From NCBI RefSeq assembly GCF_031128465.2, contig NZ_CP155618.1:4268501-4332500 (forward strand): 64,000 nucleotides of DNA. The letters run 5' to 3'. The translations under genes were made by a program, and so were the position numbers. Shown here one piece after another: positions 18,556-29,478 of the stretch (positions within the stretch are counted from its first letter, which is position 1; each line of letters begins with the position of its first letter). The stretch comes from Mariniflexile litorale. GTDB taxonomy: Bacteria; Bacteroidota; Bacteroidia; Flavobacteriales; Flavobacteriaceae. Under the pieces are notes generated by a model. It ran no database searches, was not told the DNA's origin, and saw nothing but the letters and a program-made list of their open reading frames with translations.

Positions 18556-19698
18556 TTATTGATTTTTTGATTGAAATTTAAAAAAAGCACGGGACACAGG
18601 AATAAACATTAACCCGATAATGATAAAAACAATAAAGGCGTTTTTTAAATTAAATGCCTGCGCCAAATAACCTATTAACGGTGGCCCAATAAGCATACCA
18701 ATGATGCCGTAAGTAGTAACTATGGAAATTGCCATGCCTGGTGAATATTTTTTTGAAGTTCCTGCCAATGACAAGGTTACAGGAAAAATAGCCGCCGTAC
18801 CAAACCCTACAAAACAGAAACCTAATAAAGCCGACCAAAAAAACGGAAATATAACAGCAATAGCAATCCCCGATGCTATTAACACCGCACTTAAAATATA
18901 CATTTTTTGTAAACCAAATTTCACTACTAGCCTATCGCAAAAAAATCTAGAAAGTGCCATAGTGGTCATAAACATGAGGTAACCATAAGTAAATACTTCT
19001 TCTTTTACAATATCTTTAAAGTAAACCCCGCTCCAATCGAACATACCTCCTTCACATAAGGCTCCTAAAAATATAAGCACCCCTAAATACAAAATAAACG
19101 GATCAGGCTTCCCTATTATTAGTTTATTTCCAGTAGTAGATATATCCCCTTTAATAGTAAATTGATAGGTTATTAATGCTATTATTAATACGACTATTGA
19201 AATACTTAATAGATGCATTTGAATAGACACATCCATTTTTACCATAAGTGTAGAAAAGGCAACACCTATTAATCCGCCCGTACTCCAAAGTCCATGAAAA
19301 GCACCTACAACACGTTTTTCAAACTTTTTTTGTAGAGTTATAGATTGTGTATTTACAGAAATATTTAAAATCCGCATACAAAAAGAAAACAAACAAACAG
19401 ATAACACCAATAAAAAAGGTGTGGTAGCAAAACCAATACAGGTTAAGGCAATAGAGAAAAAAATAAACGATACGATAAGTGGTACACGACTGTCAAATTT
19501 AGAAACTAACCAACCTGATATAGGAAGTCCTATTAAAGAACTTATAGGCATTGCTAAAAGAATGGTGCCAAGTTCAGCTTCATTTAAATTAAAAAAATCT
19601 TTAATGGTAGGAATACGTGATGCCCAAGATGCAAAACAAATGCCCGACAAAAAAAAATAGACACTTAATGCTATACGTTGTTTGTTCCTTAATTCCAT
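18556..19698 (-). CDS. Major facilitator superfamily transporter (YbjJ-like)
   Basis: 380-residue inner-membrane protein with about 12 membrane helices. The opening SGICFASWASRIPTIKDFFNLNEAELGTILLA and the loop WLVSKFDSRVPL (motif A position between helices 2 and 3) are typical of the YbjJ-like MFS branch, often annotated near sugar (fucose) permeases. Substrate unknown. It lies 101 bp beyond the start of uvrD on the same strand, so it could be transcribed with it, but the gap is large enough for a separate promoter. Confidence 0.85.
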   Translation of the reverse strand: MELRNKQRIALSVYFFLSGICFASWASRIPTIKDFFNLNEAELGTILLAMPISSLIGLPISGWLVSKFDSRVPLIVSFIFFSIALTCIGFATTPFLLVLSVCLFSFCMRILNISVNTQSITLQKKFEKRVVGAFHGLWSTGGLIGVAFSTLMVKMDVSIQMHLLSISIVVLIIALITYQFTIKGDISTTGNKLIIGKPDPFILYLGVLIFLGALCEGGMFDWSGVYFKDIVKEEVFTYGYLMFMTTMALSRFFCDRLVVKFGLQKMYILSAVLIASGIAIAVIFPFFWSALLGFCFVGFGTAAIFPVTLSLAGTSKKYSPGMAISIVTTYGIIGMLIGPPLIGYLAQAFNLKNAFIVFIIIGLMFIPVSRAFFKFQSKNQ

Positions 19699-19803
19699 TG
19701 TTGTTACCTATCTCTAATTTTACCTTCTCAAAGACTCAACGAGTTCTTTCTTTCAAGTTGCAAAAATAAGGTAACGTTTTTGTTTTTTGTTTATAATTTT
19801 TAA

Positions 19804-20787
19804 TTAATAATGCACAGGACTCTGAGTACATGGACAATTACTAATCCCTTGTAGAAAATCTAATCCAATAGTAATGACATGCGTACCAGAATTAAACCCA
19901 GACAAATCATTCATTGTAACTTGATAAGCATAACCAAAATAAAAAACATCCTTCTTAAAACCAGCCATAGGGCCTACGTTTAAAGGTTTAAAAAACTGAT
20001 CGTTTAAAAAACGATATGAGATACCTGCCCAGTAATAATCTTCATACTTATTAAACTTTCTAAACTTAAAATTCACATCGGTACTAGAACGTTTATCACT
20101 ACTAAACATTTGATAATAAAGTGACGGTTCAAATTCTAATCCGCTCTTTTTTGGACCCTTAAATGTATACCCTGAATATATTTGATAGTTTAAAAGTAAA
20201 TTAGGTTCAGAAACTCTAATATCTTCATCCAGACTTTTTTCAAGAATGTTATTCGCATTAAAACTTACAAAGAAGCCTTTATTTCTATACAAAGCACCTA
20301 CATCAAAATTGTTGTTTGAAGTACGCCTATCATCTGTTATATCCGAAGGGATGGGCACTCCTGTATTTTCATTGTAACCTTGGAACTTATTAACATCAAT
20401 TCTAAAATTATTTCTGTTATATGAAATTCCCAACGACAAATACTGCTTTGAATAATAATCTAACGTTAGATGGTGAGCAAATGAAACCTTAAGACCTGTT
20501 TGAATGGTATTTCCATTTTTATCATTATATAATGACAATCCTATACCCGAGCGATCGGCAATTCTAAAATCGGCATAAAACGATTGATTATCGGGGGCGT
20601 CTTTTATACCAACCCATTGTGTTAGTCCGTTTACTCTAATCTTTAAATTATCGCCAATACCCGCATAGGTGGGTGATACCACAAAATTGTTATCAGCCAA
20701 ATATTGTGTAAAAACGGGTAAATTAAGTTCTTGACCATAACTATTTGCTATTATTACAAAAAAAAGATATATGATTGATTTACGCAT
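19804..20787 (-). CDS. sprF: PorP/SprF-family outer membrane protein
   Basis: 327 residues, signal peptide MRKSIIYLFFVIIANSYGQ, then the PorP/SprF beta-barrel signature (LPVFTQYLADNNFVVSPTYAG, WVGIKDAPDNQSFY, GLSLYNDKNG, AHHLTL, SLGISYNRN, GYTF) with alternating hydrophobic strands to the end. Proteins of this family pair with a large adhesin encoded next to them and help it to be secreted or attached through the type IX secretion system. It lies 44 bp after the giant adhesin gene, the same order as sprB-sprF in Flavobacterium johnsoniae, hence the symbol; the assignment to SprF rather than another paralogue is inferred from context. Confidence 0.85.
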   Translation of the reverse strand: MRKSIIYLFFVIIANSYGQELNLPVFTQYLADNNFVVSPTYAGIGDNLKIRVNGLTQWVGIKDAPDNQSFYADFRIADRSGIGLSLYNDKNGNTIQTGLKVSFAHHLTLDYYSKQYLSLGISYNRNNFRIDVNKFQGYNENTGVPIPSDITDDRRTSNNNFDVGALYRNKGFFVSFNANNILEKSLDEDIRVSEPNLLLNYQIYSGYTFKGPKKSGLEFEPSLYYQMFSSDKRSSTDVNFKFRKFNKYEDYYWAGISYRFLNDQFFKPLNVGPMAGFKKDVFYFGYAYQVTMNDLSGFNSGTHVITIGLDFLQGISNCPCTQSPVHY

Positions 20788-20831
20788 TGTATTATTTTTA
20801 TCATTTAGTGATTAAAACCACTAATAACCAT

Positions 20832-23800
20832 TTATCTATATAATGTAAAGTGTCCAACAAATTCACGATCATACTTTTTATCATTTAGTTTTACAACATA
20901 CCAATAATCTCCCGTAGGTAGTTCTATACCGTTATATTTTCCATCCCATTTTTGTCCTATGGTTAAAATAGCAACTTTACGTCCATATCTATCAAAAATA
21001 CTAACTTTAATCTCTTTGTATTGTGATGCACATCCAGGCCCCCAAGTATCCAAAACACCATCGTTATTTGGTGTAAAGTAATTAGGAATACACAAGTCGA
21101 TAAATTCATAATATTTGGTAGCAGATACAAAACAACCATAACTATCGGTCACCGTCACCGTATAATCACCTGATTTGTAAATAATAAACGTATTAGTACT
21201 ACCGTATGATTCACCATTTAAGCTATATTCATAATTACCAGAACCACCTGTGGTTACAGCAACAATTTCATTCAATCCACCATTTTCTAATATCAGGGCT
21301 AATGGTTCGTAAGGTTCTATATCAAAACTTACAGTTCTTTGAATACAGCTATTGGTATGTCTTACATCTATATAATGCCCTAAACCAGCTGGTACATTTA
21401 CAAACTCATTACTAGCTTGAAAAGCATTTCCATTTAATGAATAATCTAAATCGGCAGGATTGGTATTACTTGCATCTACTGTAACTGTTACTAAATTAGT
21501 TGATACGTTATTAGTACAACCAAATTCAACCGCGACTTCAGGGTTAATAGTTACTGATTGTGGGAAGGTGATATTCCATTCCGTTTCACAACCAAGTGCA
21601 TCACGTACATATACAATATGATCACCTCCAATTAATCCATTAAAATCAAACTGAGTTTGAGCTGGTGCTCCTGTTGTATAAACACCATTTGCATCATCTA
21701 AACTCACACTATAAGGCATATTTCCTCCAGAAATGTCAATACTAAATGCACCATTCATATCTCCTGCGCAAACTTCTGGCACTAAGGATCCAGGAACAAT
21801 AATTAGCTCTACTAGTAGAGGTTCATTTATAACAAAATCATTAATAACAAAACATCCTAATTCATCTTGCGCGATGGCTTGATAATTTCCTGGGGTTAAG
21901 TTTATAAACGTAGATGTTTCAAAAAATTGATCCAATCGTGGAGAAATCGCATATTTTATAATACCTGTACCTCCGGATGCTGTAATTTCTAAACGACCAT
22001 TATTAGTCCCAGGACATGTAATATCAGTCGGATCAAAGCTTGCTGTTAATGGTGTGGTAGGTTGTGTAATTGTAATTGGCCCCTCTATGCTTAAACAATC
22101 ACCACTATCTACGCGTACTTGATAAGTTCCAGCAGGAAGTTCAGTAAAAACCCCTGGGCTGTTTTGAGTGGCACCAGGTATGTTGATCCCCGCACCATCT
22201 TGCAACGTGTAAATGTAATTTCCTAAACCTCCTTCTGCTTTGGCAATAATTACACCTGTACTATCACCTGCACAATTAATCGTTGGGTTAGTCTTGTCTA
22301 AATTAATTACCAATGTAGGTAATGGATCAATCTTGATTTGATTAGACACATCAGCAACACAACTATTGGTATCTCGCACATAATAACTATGTGTTCCAGG
22401 AGCAACAGTTATTAGTGCAGGTGTAGATAAAGTAAATGATCCTAAAATTGTAGCAAAATTTGCAGAGTCACTATATTCATACACGCCTGTACCACCTGTA
22501 GCACTTAATCTTAACGTAGTACCTGTTAAACACGTTTGAGACGTTTCTTTTACTAAAGTAGCCTGTACTTGAGTGGGTTGACTTATCACAATATTTGGTG
22601 ATATATATTGGCAATTATAACCATCGGTAATAGTAACATTGTAAGTTCCCACACCTAATCCACTAAATGATGGGGATGCTTGAGGACCAGACGATGTAAC
22701 TGTTGGTGATGTCATATTTAATGTATAGCTATAATTACTACCCTCACCACCACTAACGAGGTTAGCCGTTATAGTCGCATTCGATTCTCCAAAACAAGAT
22801 AATAAAGTTGTATTTGCAGTCACTGTTGCGTCTATTGGTGTTGGAATGGTAAGTGTTACAGCTTCAGAAACTATACAGCCTCCTGCATCTTTTACATTTA
22901 TAGTGTAGTTTCCAGCTGATAAATTTCTGAAAGTACCGCTAGCTGAATAAGCTATGGTAGCCGAACCTGTTAACTCATATTCATAAGTACCATAACCACC
23001 AGTTGCTATTGCTGTAATGGTGCCTTTATCATCATCACATGTAACATTAGAAGTTTCCGATGCTGTTATAAACAATGGACTTAAAGGCGTGTTAATGGTA
23101 ACCACATTTGAAGAGGCCGAACAAAACGGACTGTCTGTTTCTGTAACTACAACCGTGTAATTCCCTGCTGGAATTCCTGTTACCAATAATGGATTGGTAG
23201 ATGTATTAGCTGACACTACTCCATTTATAGAAGTTCCAGAACTATTAAAAACTTCAAAGTTATATGGCCCCGAATAACCATTTACATTGATTTCGAAAGT
23301 ACCATTAGTATCAGCAAAGCAAGTAACCGCCGTTGGCGACCCAATAGTTATTGTTGGAAGTGTTGTTGATGGTAAAAATACCGAAATATCTTTTGTACAT
23401 AAGGTAGTATCATCTGTTATAGTAACTGTGTAAGTTCCAGAAGGCAATCCTGAAATAATATTACCACTAATACTTGCTGTTAATGGATTAGGACTTATAT
23501 TATATGTATAAGAACCTGTACCTCCAGAACCTGTTATGGTTAACACGCCATCATCATCATGACATGTTGGTAAGGTTGTAACAGTAGGTATTAAACTTAA
23601 CGGAGCTACTATCTCCACAGTTACTAAATTACCACAACCATTCGCATCTTTTACTTCTACTCTATGGCTTCCTGAAGCTAAATTGGATATCGTAAACGGA
23701 ACTGTTCTAGTTTGAAAAGCACCACCATCAATACTGTAAGAATAAGGTGCTATACCTGCTGTAGTTAATGCAACATCTATCGTAAAATTACCTTCTGTGG

Positions 23801-26800
23801 CTGTACATTGATTATTCAAGGTTGCTGAAATTACGGGTGAAGGATCTGGCGGTAAAACAACAACCGCAGTTGATTTGATACAACCATAAGCATCTTTCAC
23901 ATGTACATAATAATTACCAGCATCTCTATTAAAAGTGGTTGCCGAAGCCCACAAAGGATTGTTTGGTGGTGGTACAGCAGCTGTGGTCGTTATTTGGTAT
24001 AAATAAGGTGCGGTACCATCTCTTGCAATTGCACTAATAACCCCAGAGTTTGTGTTACAATTTGCATTTTTATCAACTGTAGCACTGATACTTAAATCGA
24101 TGGCAGATTCCGTAATGTTAAAAGGAACTGTTGCCACACTACATCCAGCATTTGGCCCTACAGTTTCTGTAATTAAAACAAAATAAGTTCCAAAAGATAA
24201 GCCAGGAGGTGAACCTGGAAAATTAACTACAGGTAATGTTCCGCCTCCATTTATAACATTACCTGTACTACTAATTCCTGTTGGAGTAGTAGATAATGCA
24301 TCCCATATTTCATAACTTACAGTAACAGGTCCAGCATAAGTATTATTGATTGTAAATGATACATTTCCATCATTACTTCCAACACAAGTTATATTATTAG
24401 ACGTTAAAGCCGTAGCTGTTAATGTGGTATTTGTAGGAATTGAAGCTGTAGCGGGTTGGTAATAACTACACTTTGTAGCATCATCATAAACGATAAAGGT
24501 ATATGTAACACCAGGTATGAGTCCTGTAAATGTTGCTTTTTTACTATTTAAGGCATCTTCTGGAAGCCAAGTTCCTGTTGGATATACCGAAGTGGGGCCT
24601 TGATAAATACTGAAAAAGAAAGGTCCAGCACTAGCTAATGCTGTACCTACACTAACTTCTGCTTCTCCTCCTCCCGAAGTACAATCTACAGTTGTGTCTA
24701 TTACAATATTTAAATTGTCTGGTGGAGATGCCACTAAAACATCTTGAATTAAAAAAGAACAGCCATTAGCATCAACTACATTTATTTCATACAATCCAAA
24801 ATCTACCACATCAAAAGTTACAGAAGTAGTACCTGATGAGTTAAGTTCCGAAGCTGAATATCCATTGGTTCCAGTAACGAAATAATTGTAAGGAGCTGTA
24901 CCACCAGTAACACCATCAACAATAACCGATCCTTTCGAAACTCCTAAAACAGCATCACAACTAATATCAACTGCGTGATGAAGTACATTAATTGGTGTTG
25001 GTTCTGCAATTACAATAGATTCAGTATCTATACAAGATTTTGAATCGGTTAAAGTAATAATATATGTTCCTGCAGTTAAACCAGAAGTTTGCGTGCCATA
25101 ATCAGTTAATGTGCTATCGTTATAAATATTAAGAATAAAGGCTGGAGTACCTACAGTATTGTCTATTGTTATTTGAATAGCTGCAGAATTATCACCACTA
25201 CATAAAATTGGTTGAGTTTGTACTACAGAAAGGATATTTGGTAACGAAATAGCATTAACTGTTTGTATACTAGATTCTGCAGTACATCCATTGGCGTCTG
25301 TTACTTGAAATTGATAAGTCCCATCATTTGACGTTGGGTAGCTAAATGGGGATCCTGTTACTCCCAATGAGCTATATGCTGTGCCATTTATAGATACAGC
25401 ATAAGTAAATGGTGCTACACCTCCTGAAAATGTACCTGTAATGATAGCATCTGGAGAAGCTGTACAATCTAAATCTTTGGTTAAAACAGTATTTAAATTT
25501 ATAGGAATTAATGGTTCTATAGTATAAGATTCTGTATAGATACAAGCGTTAGCATCTCTTACTCTAAATGTATAGGTATTAGGCTCTAAACCTGTAAATA
25601 TATTAGAAGTTTGATATGCTGTTACCGCACCTGCAGGTGCAATAATTTGATATTCTAAAGTACCAACACCACCTGTAGCTGTTACTGTTACATCAGAAAT
25701 GATAGACGGACAACTTAAAGGAGTATTGCTGAAACTTAAATCTGTTGGAGGGTTTAGTGGATTTATGGTTACTGGTACTGTTGCAAATGTACAATCATTG
25801 GCATCTTTTATTGTTACAGTATAAGTTCCATTTACTAAACCGGAAAATGTCAATCCAGTTTGGTAATTTACTCCATCTATACTATAAGTATAAGGAGCTG
25901 TACCTCCCGAAACTCCAGAAACAGTTATAACTCCATTCGTTGTACAAGTATATGGCGTGGTTAATGTTGCTATTCCATTAATAGCCGCAACCGTTGTAAT
26001 AGTTATGGGTTGCGGTGTAGATACACACACATCAGTTCCTATAGTATATTGAATAACTACATCATAATTTCCTGATGCTAATTCACTAAAAACAGGAGAA
26101 TTAAAAAATGTAACGCCATTATCAATACTATACATCAAACTGTTACCATTCGCATTTACTACATTAACATTAATGGTACCTACATTACCAGCATCCGCAC
26201 ACAAAATATCTGTTTTAGTAACATTGAAATCTGGGGCTGGAGTCGCATCTACTGTTATGGAAGTTTCTGCTGAACAATTATTAGCATCTACAACTGTAAT
26301 GTTATAAATTCCTGTTGTTGTTACCTCTATTATTGGTGTTCCTTGAAACTCTGTTGTACTATTTACAAAATAATAATAAGGTGGTGTCCCTCCTACTGGA
26401 TATACTGTAATTTCACCATCGGTACACGTTAAAGGTTTTGTAAGGGCCGATGTAGCCGTTAATAATGGTGGATTTATAATTTCAATATTTACGGTTTCTG
26501 TACAACCATCTTCAGTAGAAACTGTTGCTGTATATGTACCTGGATTTAGATTTGCAAATGTATAATCACTATTATTTATAGGTCCTACACTATTTATTAA
26601 TGTGGCACCTTGGTAAATAGAATAGAAATACTGCGGACGTACATTATTAGCTGCTAATACAACGCTACCTTTTTCTCCATTACAATAGGGTTGGGTAACA
26701 ATTGTTGAGACGGTAAAATTTCTTTGTCTTATTTGAACATCGGGTACTGTAAATATACATGGGTTAGGTGTTACCCCTATTTGTCTTATATATACAGAAT

Positions 26801-29120
26801 ATACATTTGCTGCTGTAATTGAAAATACATTGCTTGTCTGATAATTTGTTCCATCAATACTAAACTCATAACCACTAGGAACATCACCTATGGTAATTTG
26901 ACCAGGCGTCGTACAGTAAATATCTCTAGATGTAACTGTTGGAACTAATAAATTTTCGTATATATTGAAATAAAACTGATTAAAACAACCACCGGTATAA
27001 TTTAAAGTCAATCGATATTGGCCTGCTGTATCAGCCGTAAAATTCGGTCCTGTTGCCACTTGATTCCAAGTACATCCTATAGCTTCATTCGCACAATCTT
27101 TTTCTGTAACTGCATCACAACTAGATTCATCTAATTTTTCCCAGATAATTGATGAGGTATCAGTAATGTTCGTCTGAATAAATCGTGAATCATTAGCTCC
27201 ACAAAGATAAATATTAGGCAATTTTTTTCCATCATTAGGACATTCAACTACTTCATCTGCAAAAGGAATAACCGGATTTGTAACATTGGCACCAAAAGTA
27301 ATTACATTAAATACTTGGTCGATAGACTGACAAGGTGCTATTGCCGTATTATGTACATAGTATGTGCCAGGGTTAGTCACTGTAATTGATTGAGTAGTTC
27401 CTATAACTGGTGTTCCCGTTGGGCTTGTAGACCATGAATATTCATCGTAACCACTCCCCGCCGTCAATACGGTACTAGCACCACAAAGTATTACTTCTTC
27501 TTCAAAATTACAACCGTTTAAATCGGCTAAAAAATTGGTAGCTCCTGGCGTTAATAAACAGCCTGTATTACTGCTAAAACTAGGGTCATCTGAGATGGTG
27601 AAATCTGGATTTATAGTACCTTTATATGTTGCATATGCTTGATTATCTATATTATTTGAACAGGCATTGCTTAATAAACTACATGTTGCTACCACCGTTA
27701 CTTTAAATCGAATCTCTAAAGCAGGATCATTTTCTTCAACCACAGAAGGATCTATTCTAAAAACAAGTTCTCTGGTAATTGGGTTATAATTTTGAACAGA
27801 AACCCCAGGTGGTAATAACCCAATATCTGCTGGGTAATTAAATACAACGTTGGTTGGAAGAATATCCCGAATGGTTAAGTCGGTTGCGTTATCATTTCCT
27901 GTATTCTGAAAACCAATGGTATAATATAACTCGTCGCCAAGGTCTACTACTTGCCCACCAATATCATTTCCTTGTATATCTTCAACAATTTTGGTTAATA
28001 CAATATTAGGAGCTATAATTTCAATAGCAAATGCACTAAAATAAAAATAATAAATATCGGTATTGGTACCTAATCTGATAACAGCAGAAGTATCACCATT
28101 TGCTATTAAGCTATTATTCGCATTAGGAATATTTATAATACCAGCATCAAAACCTAAGGTATTTGAACTAGCTGGATTTCTATCTGTAAATAGCATGGGC
28201 GAATTAGTAATAGGATCTATTACTGATACAGTACTATTAAAAAAGTTATTATAAGGACGTATGGTTGTTCCATTTGCATTTGTAGCACTAATTTTTGTCC
28301 CATTAATTTCTAAATAATCTTGAGTCCATCCCCTGTCTCCTTCTAATGCACTAAAAGCATATTTTGCGCGTACAGGTCCAGTTGGTATAGTTCGAAAACC
28401 ATTTATTGTAAAGCTCTGTTGTGTGTTAGGAGCTTGATTATCAATTTTTGTAAATCCATCAAAAGACGTTATATATTTACTTGGTAAAAGAGGGTCTTCA
28501 TAAATTACGAAAAGCGACCATCCAGCCGACAAACCTTCTGTGTTACGACCACTAGTCATCATTGAAGATGTCATGGATGATATATTAGCTACCGTATAAG
28601 TTCCTTCAGGATTGGTTAAGGTACTTAATATGTCAGTTACATCTCTATAATAAGCATATGTATTAGAATTCCTGTCATTTGAAGAGTTTTGATAATATAT
28701 TTCAGTTCCAGTAATATCTATATAACCAGCACTCTCTGGGGTTTTAAATTTAATATTTGCCATTGATGTATTTCCCTTTACTACGGAACTCCAATACAAA
28801 CCGGCATATACGATTTTATAACAATTCACATCGTTTGGTACATCTAAATTGGCATTACTAGAGTTAAAGGTCGTGTTGTCATTATCAATGTCAACATAAA
28901 CCATATCATCTCTATTGGCTGAACTCTCATTATTACTGTTTCCAGAATAAGGATTTGTTGCATGAACTCCAATATTACTGTTTCCTATTAAAAGTATATC
29001 ACCTTTAATAGCTTCATCGTATCTAGGATTAAATGGAACTAGGTTTTGTCCTAGCAAACTATTAAAATAGAGTAAAGCAAATAAAACAATAAGTAGGTTT
29101 GTAAAAGTAGATTTTCTCAT
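20832..29120 (-). CDS. sprB: Giant SprB-like surface adhesin with type-B C-terminal sorting domain
   Basis: 2762 residues, exported (MRKSTFTNLLIVLFALLYFNSLLGQ signal). Regions: an N-terminal ~370-residue domain (DILLIGNSNIGVHATNPYSG, YAGLYWSSV), a DUF11-like domain at about 375-480 (DLGDELYYTIGFQNTGNDNATDL), a cysteine-rich stretch, then a long series of SprB-type repeats of 80-90 residues, each with a leading Cys and phrases like GTYTVTVKDANGC and GGTAPYTYSI. The last ~85 residues (CIPNYFTPNNDGVLDTWGPG through FVGHFTLYR) form the gliding/CHU_C type-B sorting domain exported by the type IX system. In gliding flavobacteria such adhesins travel along the surface. Shorter than F. johnsoniae SprB but the same architecture and gene order. 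Internal repeats make assembly errors possible. Confidence 0.9.
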   Translation of the reverse strand: MRKSTFTNLLIVLFALLYFNSLLGQNLVPFNPRYDEAIKGDILLIGNSNIGVHATNPYSGNSNNESSANRDDMVYVDIDNDNTTFNSSNANLDVPNDVNCYKIVYAGLYWSSVVKGNTSMANIKFKTPESAGYIDITGTEIYYQNSSNDRNSNTYAYYRDVTDILSTLTNPEGTYTVANISSMTSSMMTSGRNTEGLSAGWSLFVIYEDPLLPSKYITSFDGFTKIDNQAPNTQQSFTINGFRTIPTGPVRAKYAFSALEGDRGWTQDYLEINGTKISATNANGTTIRPYNNFFNSTVSVIDPITNSPMLFTDRNPASSNTLGFDAGIINIPNANNSLIANGDTSAVIRLGTNTDIYYFYFSAFAIEIIAPNIVLTKIVEDIQGNDIGGQVVDLGDELYYTIGFQNTGNDNATDLTIRDILPTNVVFNYPADIGLLPPGVSVQNYNPITRELVFRIDPSVVEENDPALEIRFKVTVVATCSLLSNACSNNIDNQAYATYKGTINPDFTISDDPSFSSNTGCLLTPGATNFLADLNGCNFEEEVILCGASTVLTAGSGYDEYSWSTSPTGTPVIGTTQSITVTNPGTYYVHNTAIAPCQSIDQVFNVITFGANVTNPVIPFADEVVECPNDGKKLPNIYLCGANDSRFIQTNITDTSSIIWEKLDESSCDAVTEKDCANEAIGCTWNQVATGPNFTADTAGQYRLTLNYTGGCFNQFYFNIYENLLVPTVTSRDIYCTTPGQITIGDVPSGYEFSIDGTNYQTSNVFSITAANVYSVYIRQIGVTPNPCIFTVPDVQIRQRNFTVSTIVTQPYCNGEKGSVVLAANNVRPQYFYSIYQGATLINSVGPINNSDYTFANLNPGTYTATVSTEDGCTETVNIEIINPPLLTATSALTKPLTCTDGEITVYPVGGTPPYYYFVNSTTEFQGTPIIEVTTTGIYNITVVDANNCSAETSITVDATPAPDFNVTKTDILCADAGNVGTINVNVVNANGNSLMYSIDNGVTFFNSPVFSELASGNYDVVIQYTIGTDVCVSTPQPITITTVAAINGIATLTTPYTCTTNGVITVSGVSGGTAPYTYSIDGVNYQTGLTFSGLVNGTYTVTIKDANDCTFATVPVTINPLNPPTDLSFSNTPLSCPSIISDVTVTATGGVGTLEYQIIAPAGAVTAYQTSNIFTGLEPNTYTFRVRDANACIYTESYTIEPLIPINLNTVLTKDLDCTASPDAIITGTFSGGVAPFTYAVSINGTAYSSLGVTGSPFSYPTSNDGTYQFQVTDANGCTAESSIQTVNAISLPNILSVVQTQPILCSGDNSAAIQITIDNTVGTPAFILNIYNDSTLTDYGTQTSGLTAGTYIITLTDSKSCIDTESIVIAEPTPINVLHHAVDISCDAVLGVSKGSVIVDGVTGGTAPYNYFVTGTNGYSASELNSSGTTSVTFDVVDFGLYEINVVDANGCSFLIQDVLVASPPDNLNIVIDTTVDCTSGGGEAEVSVGTALASAGPFFFSIYQGPTSVYPTGTWLPEDALNSKKATFTGLIPGVTYTFIVYDDATKCSYYQPATASIPTNTTLTATALTSNNITCVGSNDGNVSFTINNTYAGPVTVSYEIWDALSTTPTGISSTGNVINGGGTLPVVNFPGSPPGLSFGTYFVLITETVGPNAGCSVATVPFNITESAIDLSISATVDKNANCNTNSGVISAIARDGTAPYLYQITTTAAVPPPNNPLWASATTFNRDAGNYYVHVKDAYGCIKSTAVVVLPPDPSPVISATLNNQCTATEGNFTIDVALTTAGIAPYSYSIDGGAFQTRTVPFTISNLASGSHRVEVKDANGCGNLVTVEIVAPLSLIPTVTTLPTCHDDDGVLTITGSGGTGSYTYNISPNPLTASISGNIISGLPSGTYTVTITDDTTLCTKDISVFLPSTTLPTITIGSPTAVTCFADTNGTFEINVNGYSGPYNFEVFNSSGTSINGVVSANTSTNPLLVTGIPAGNYTVVVTETDSPFCSASSNVVTINTPLSPLFITASETSNVTCDDDKGTITAIATGGYGTYEYELTGSATIAYSASGTFRNLSAGNYTINVKDAGGCIVSEAVTLTIPTPIDATVTANTTLLSCFGESNATITANLVSGGEGSNYSYTLNMTSPTVTSSGPQASPSFSGLGVGTYNVTITDGYNCQYISPNIVISQPTQVQATLVKETSQTCLTGTTLRLSATGGTGVYEYSDSANFATILGSFTLSTPALITVAPGTHSYYVRDTNSCVADVSNQIKIDPLPTLVINLDKTNPTINCAGDSTGVIIAKAEGGLGNYIYTLQDGAGINIPGATQNSPGVFTELPAGTYQVRVDSGDCLSIEGPITITQPTTPLTASFDPTDITCPGTNNGRLEITASGGTGIIKYAISPRLDQFFETSTFINLTPGNYQAIAQDELGCFVINDFVINEPLLVELIIVPGSLVPEVCAGDMNGAFSIDISGGNMPYSVSLDDANGVYTTGAPAQTQFDFNGLIGGDHIVYVRDALGCETEWNITFPQSVTINPEVAVEFGCTNNVSTNLVTVTVDASNTNPADLDYSLNGNAFQASNEFVNVPAGLGHYIDVRHTNSCIQRTVSFDIEPYEPLALILENGGLNEIVAVTTGGSGNYEYSLNGESYGSTNTFIIYKSGDYTVTVTDSYGCFVSATKYYEFIDLCIPNYFTPNNDGVLDTWGPGCASQYKEIKVSIFDRYGRKVAILTIGQKWDGKYNGIELPTGDYWYVVKLNDKKYDREFVGHFTLYR

Positions 29121-29405
29121 AGTCGATTATTTTTTATTATTCCTCTTCTTGAGGGCACAAAAAGAAATACTAATAATAACTTAACAGCATCACAAAAACA
29201 GCCTTATTCGTACAAAAAAAATATTTTGTCGTAAATAACTGTTATTAAACGGTGTAAATATCGTAAATTATTTGAAATAATATGGAATAGAAATCATAAA
29301 TAAAGTATTTTATCGATGAAATAACACTTTTAGACTTACTTTGTCGATGTTTTTATAGTTTTTTGTAGTTTTTTTACCATAAAAATTATTTTACTTGTAG
29401 AAGTT

Positions 29406-29445
29406 GTAAAAGAAATGCTATTATTTAAAATAACATTTCTTTTAC
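29406..29445. other. Strong hairpin in the spacer between the SprD-like and SprB-like genes
   Basis: GTAAAAGAAATG (29406-29417) pairs perfectly with CATTTCTTTTAC (29434-29445), with a further TATT/AATA inside. It lies 33 bp after the stop of the SprD-like gene (29479) on the minus strand but has no T-run after it, so it may be an inefficient terminator, an RNA-processing site or an mRNA stabiliser that sets different amounts of the two proteins. The rest of the 358-bp spacer (29121-29478) has no gene; it also holds the ATCGATGAAAT element at 29313-29333. Confidence 0.55.
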
Positions 29446-29478
29446 ACTAAACTAGAATACCGAAGTTATAAAAAATGA

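Noticed and set aside
24000-28500. Many plus-strand frames antisense to the adhesin (for example 25745-25930 and 28063-28254)
   Set aside because: They follow the codon structure of the adhesin repeats and have no independent signals.
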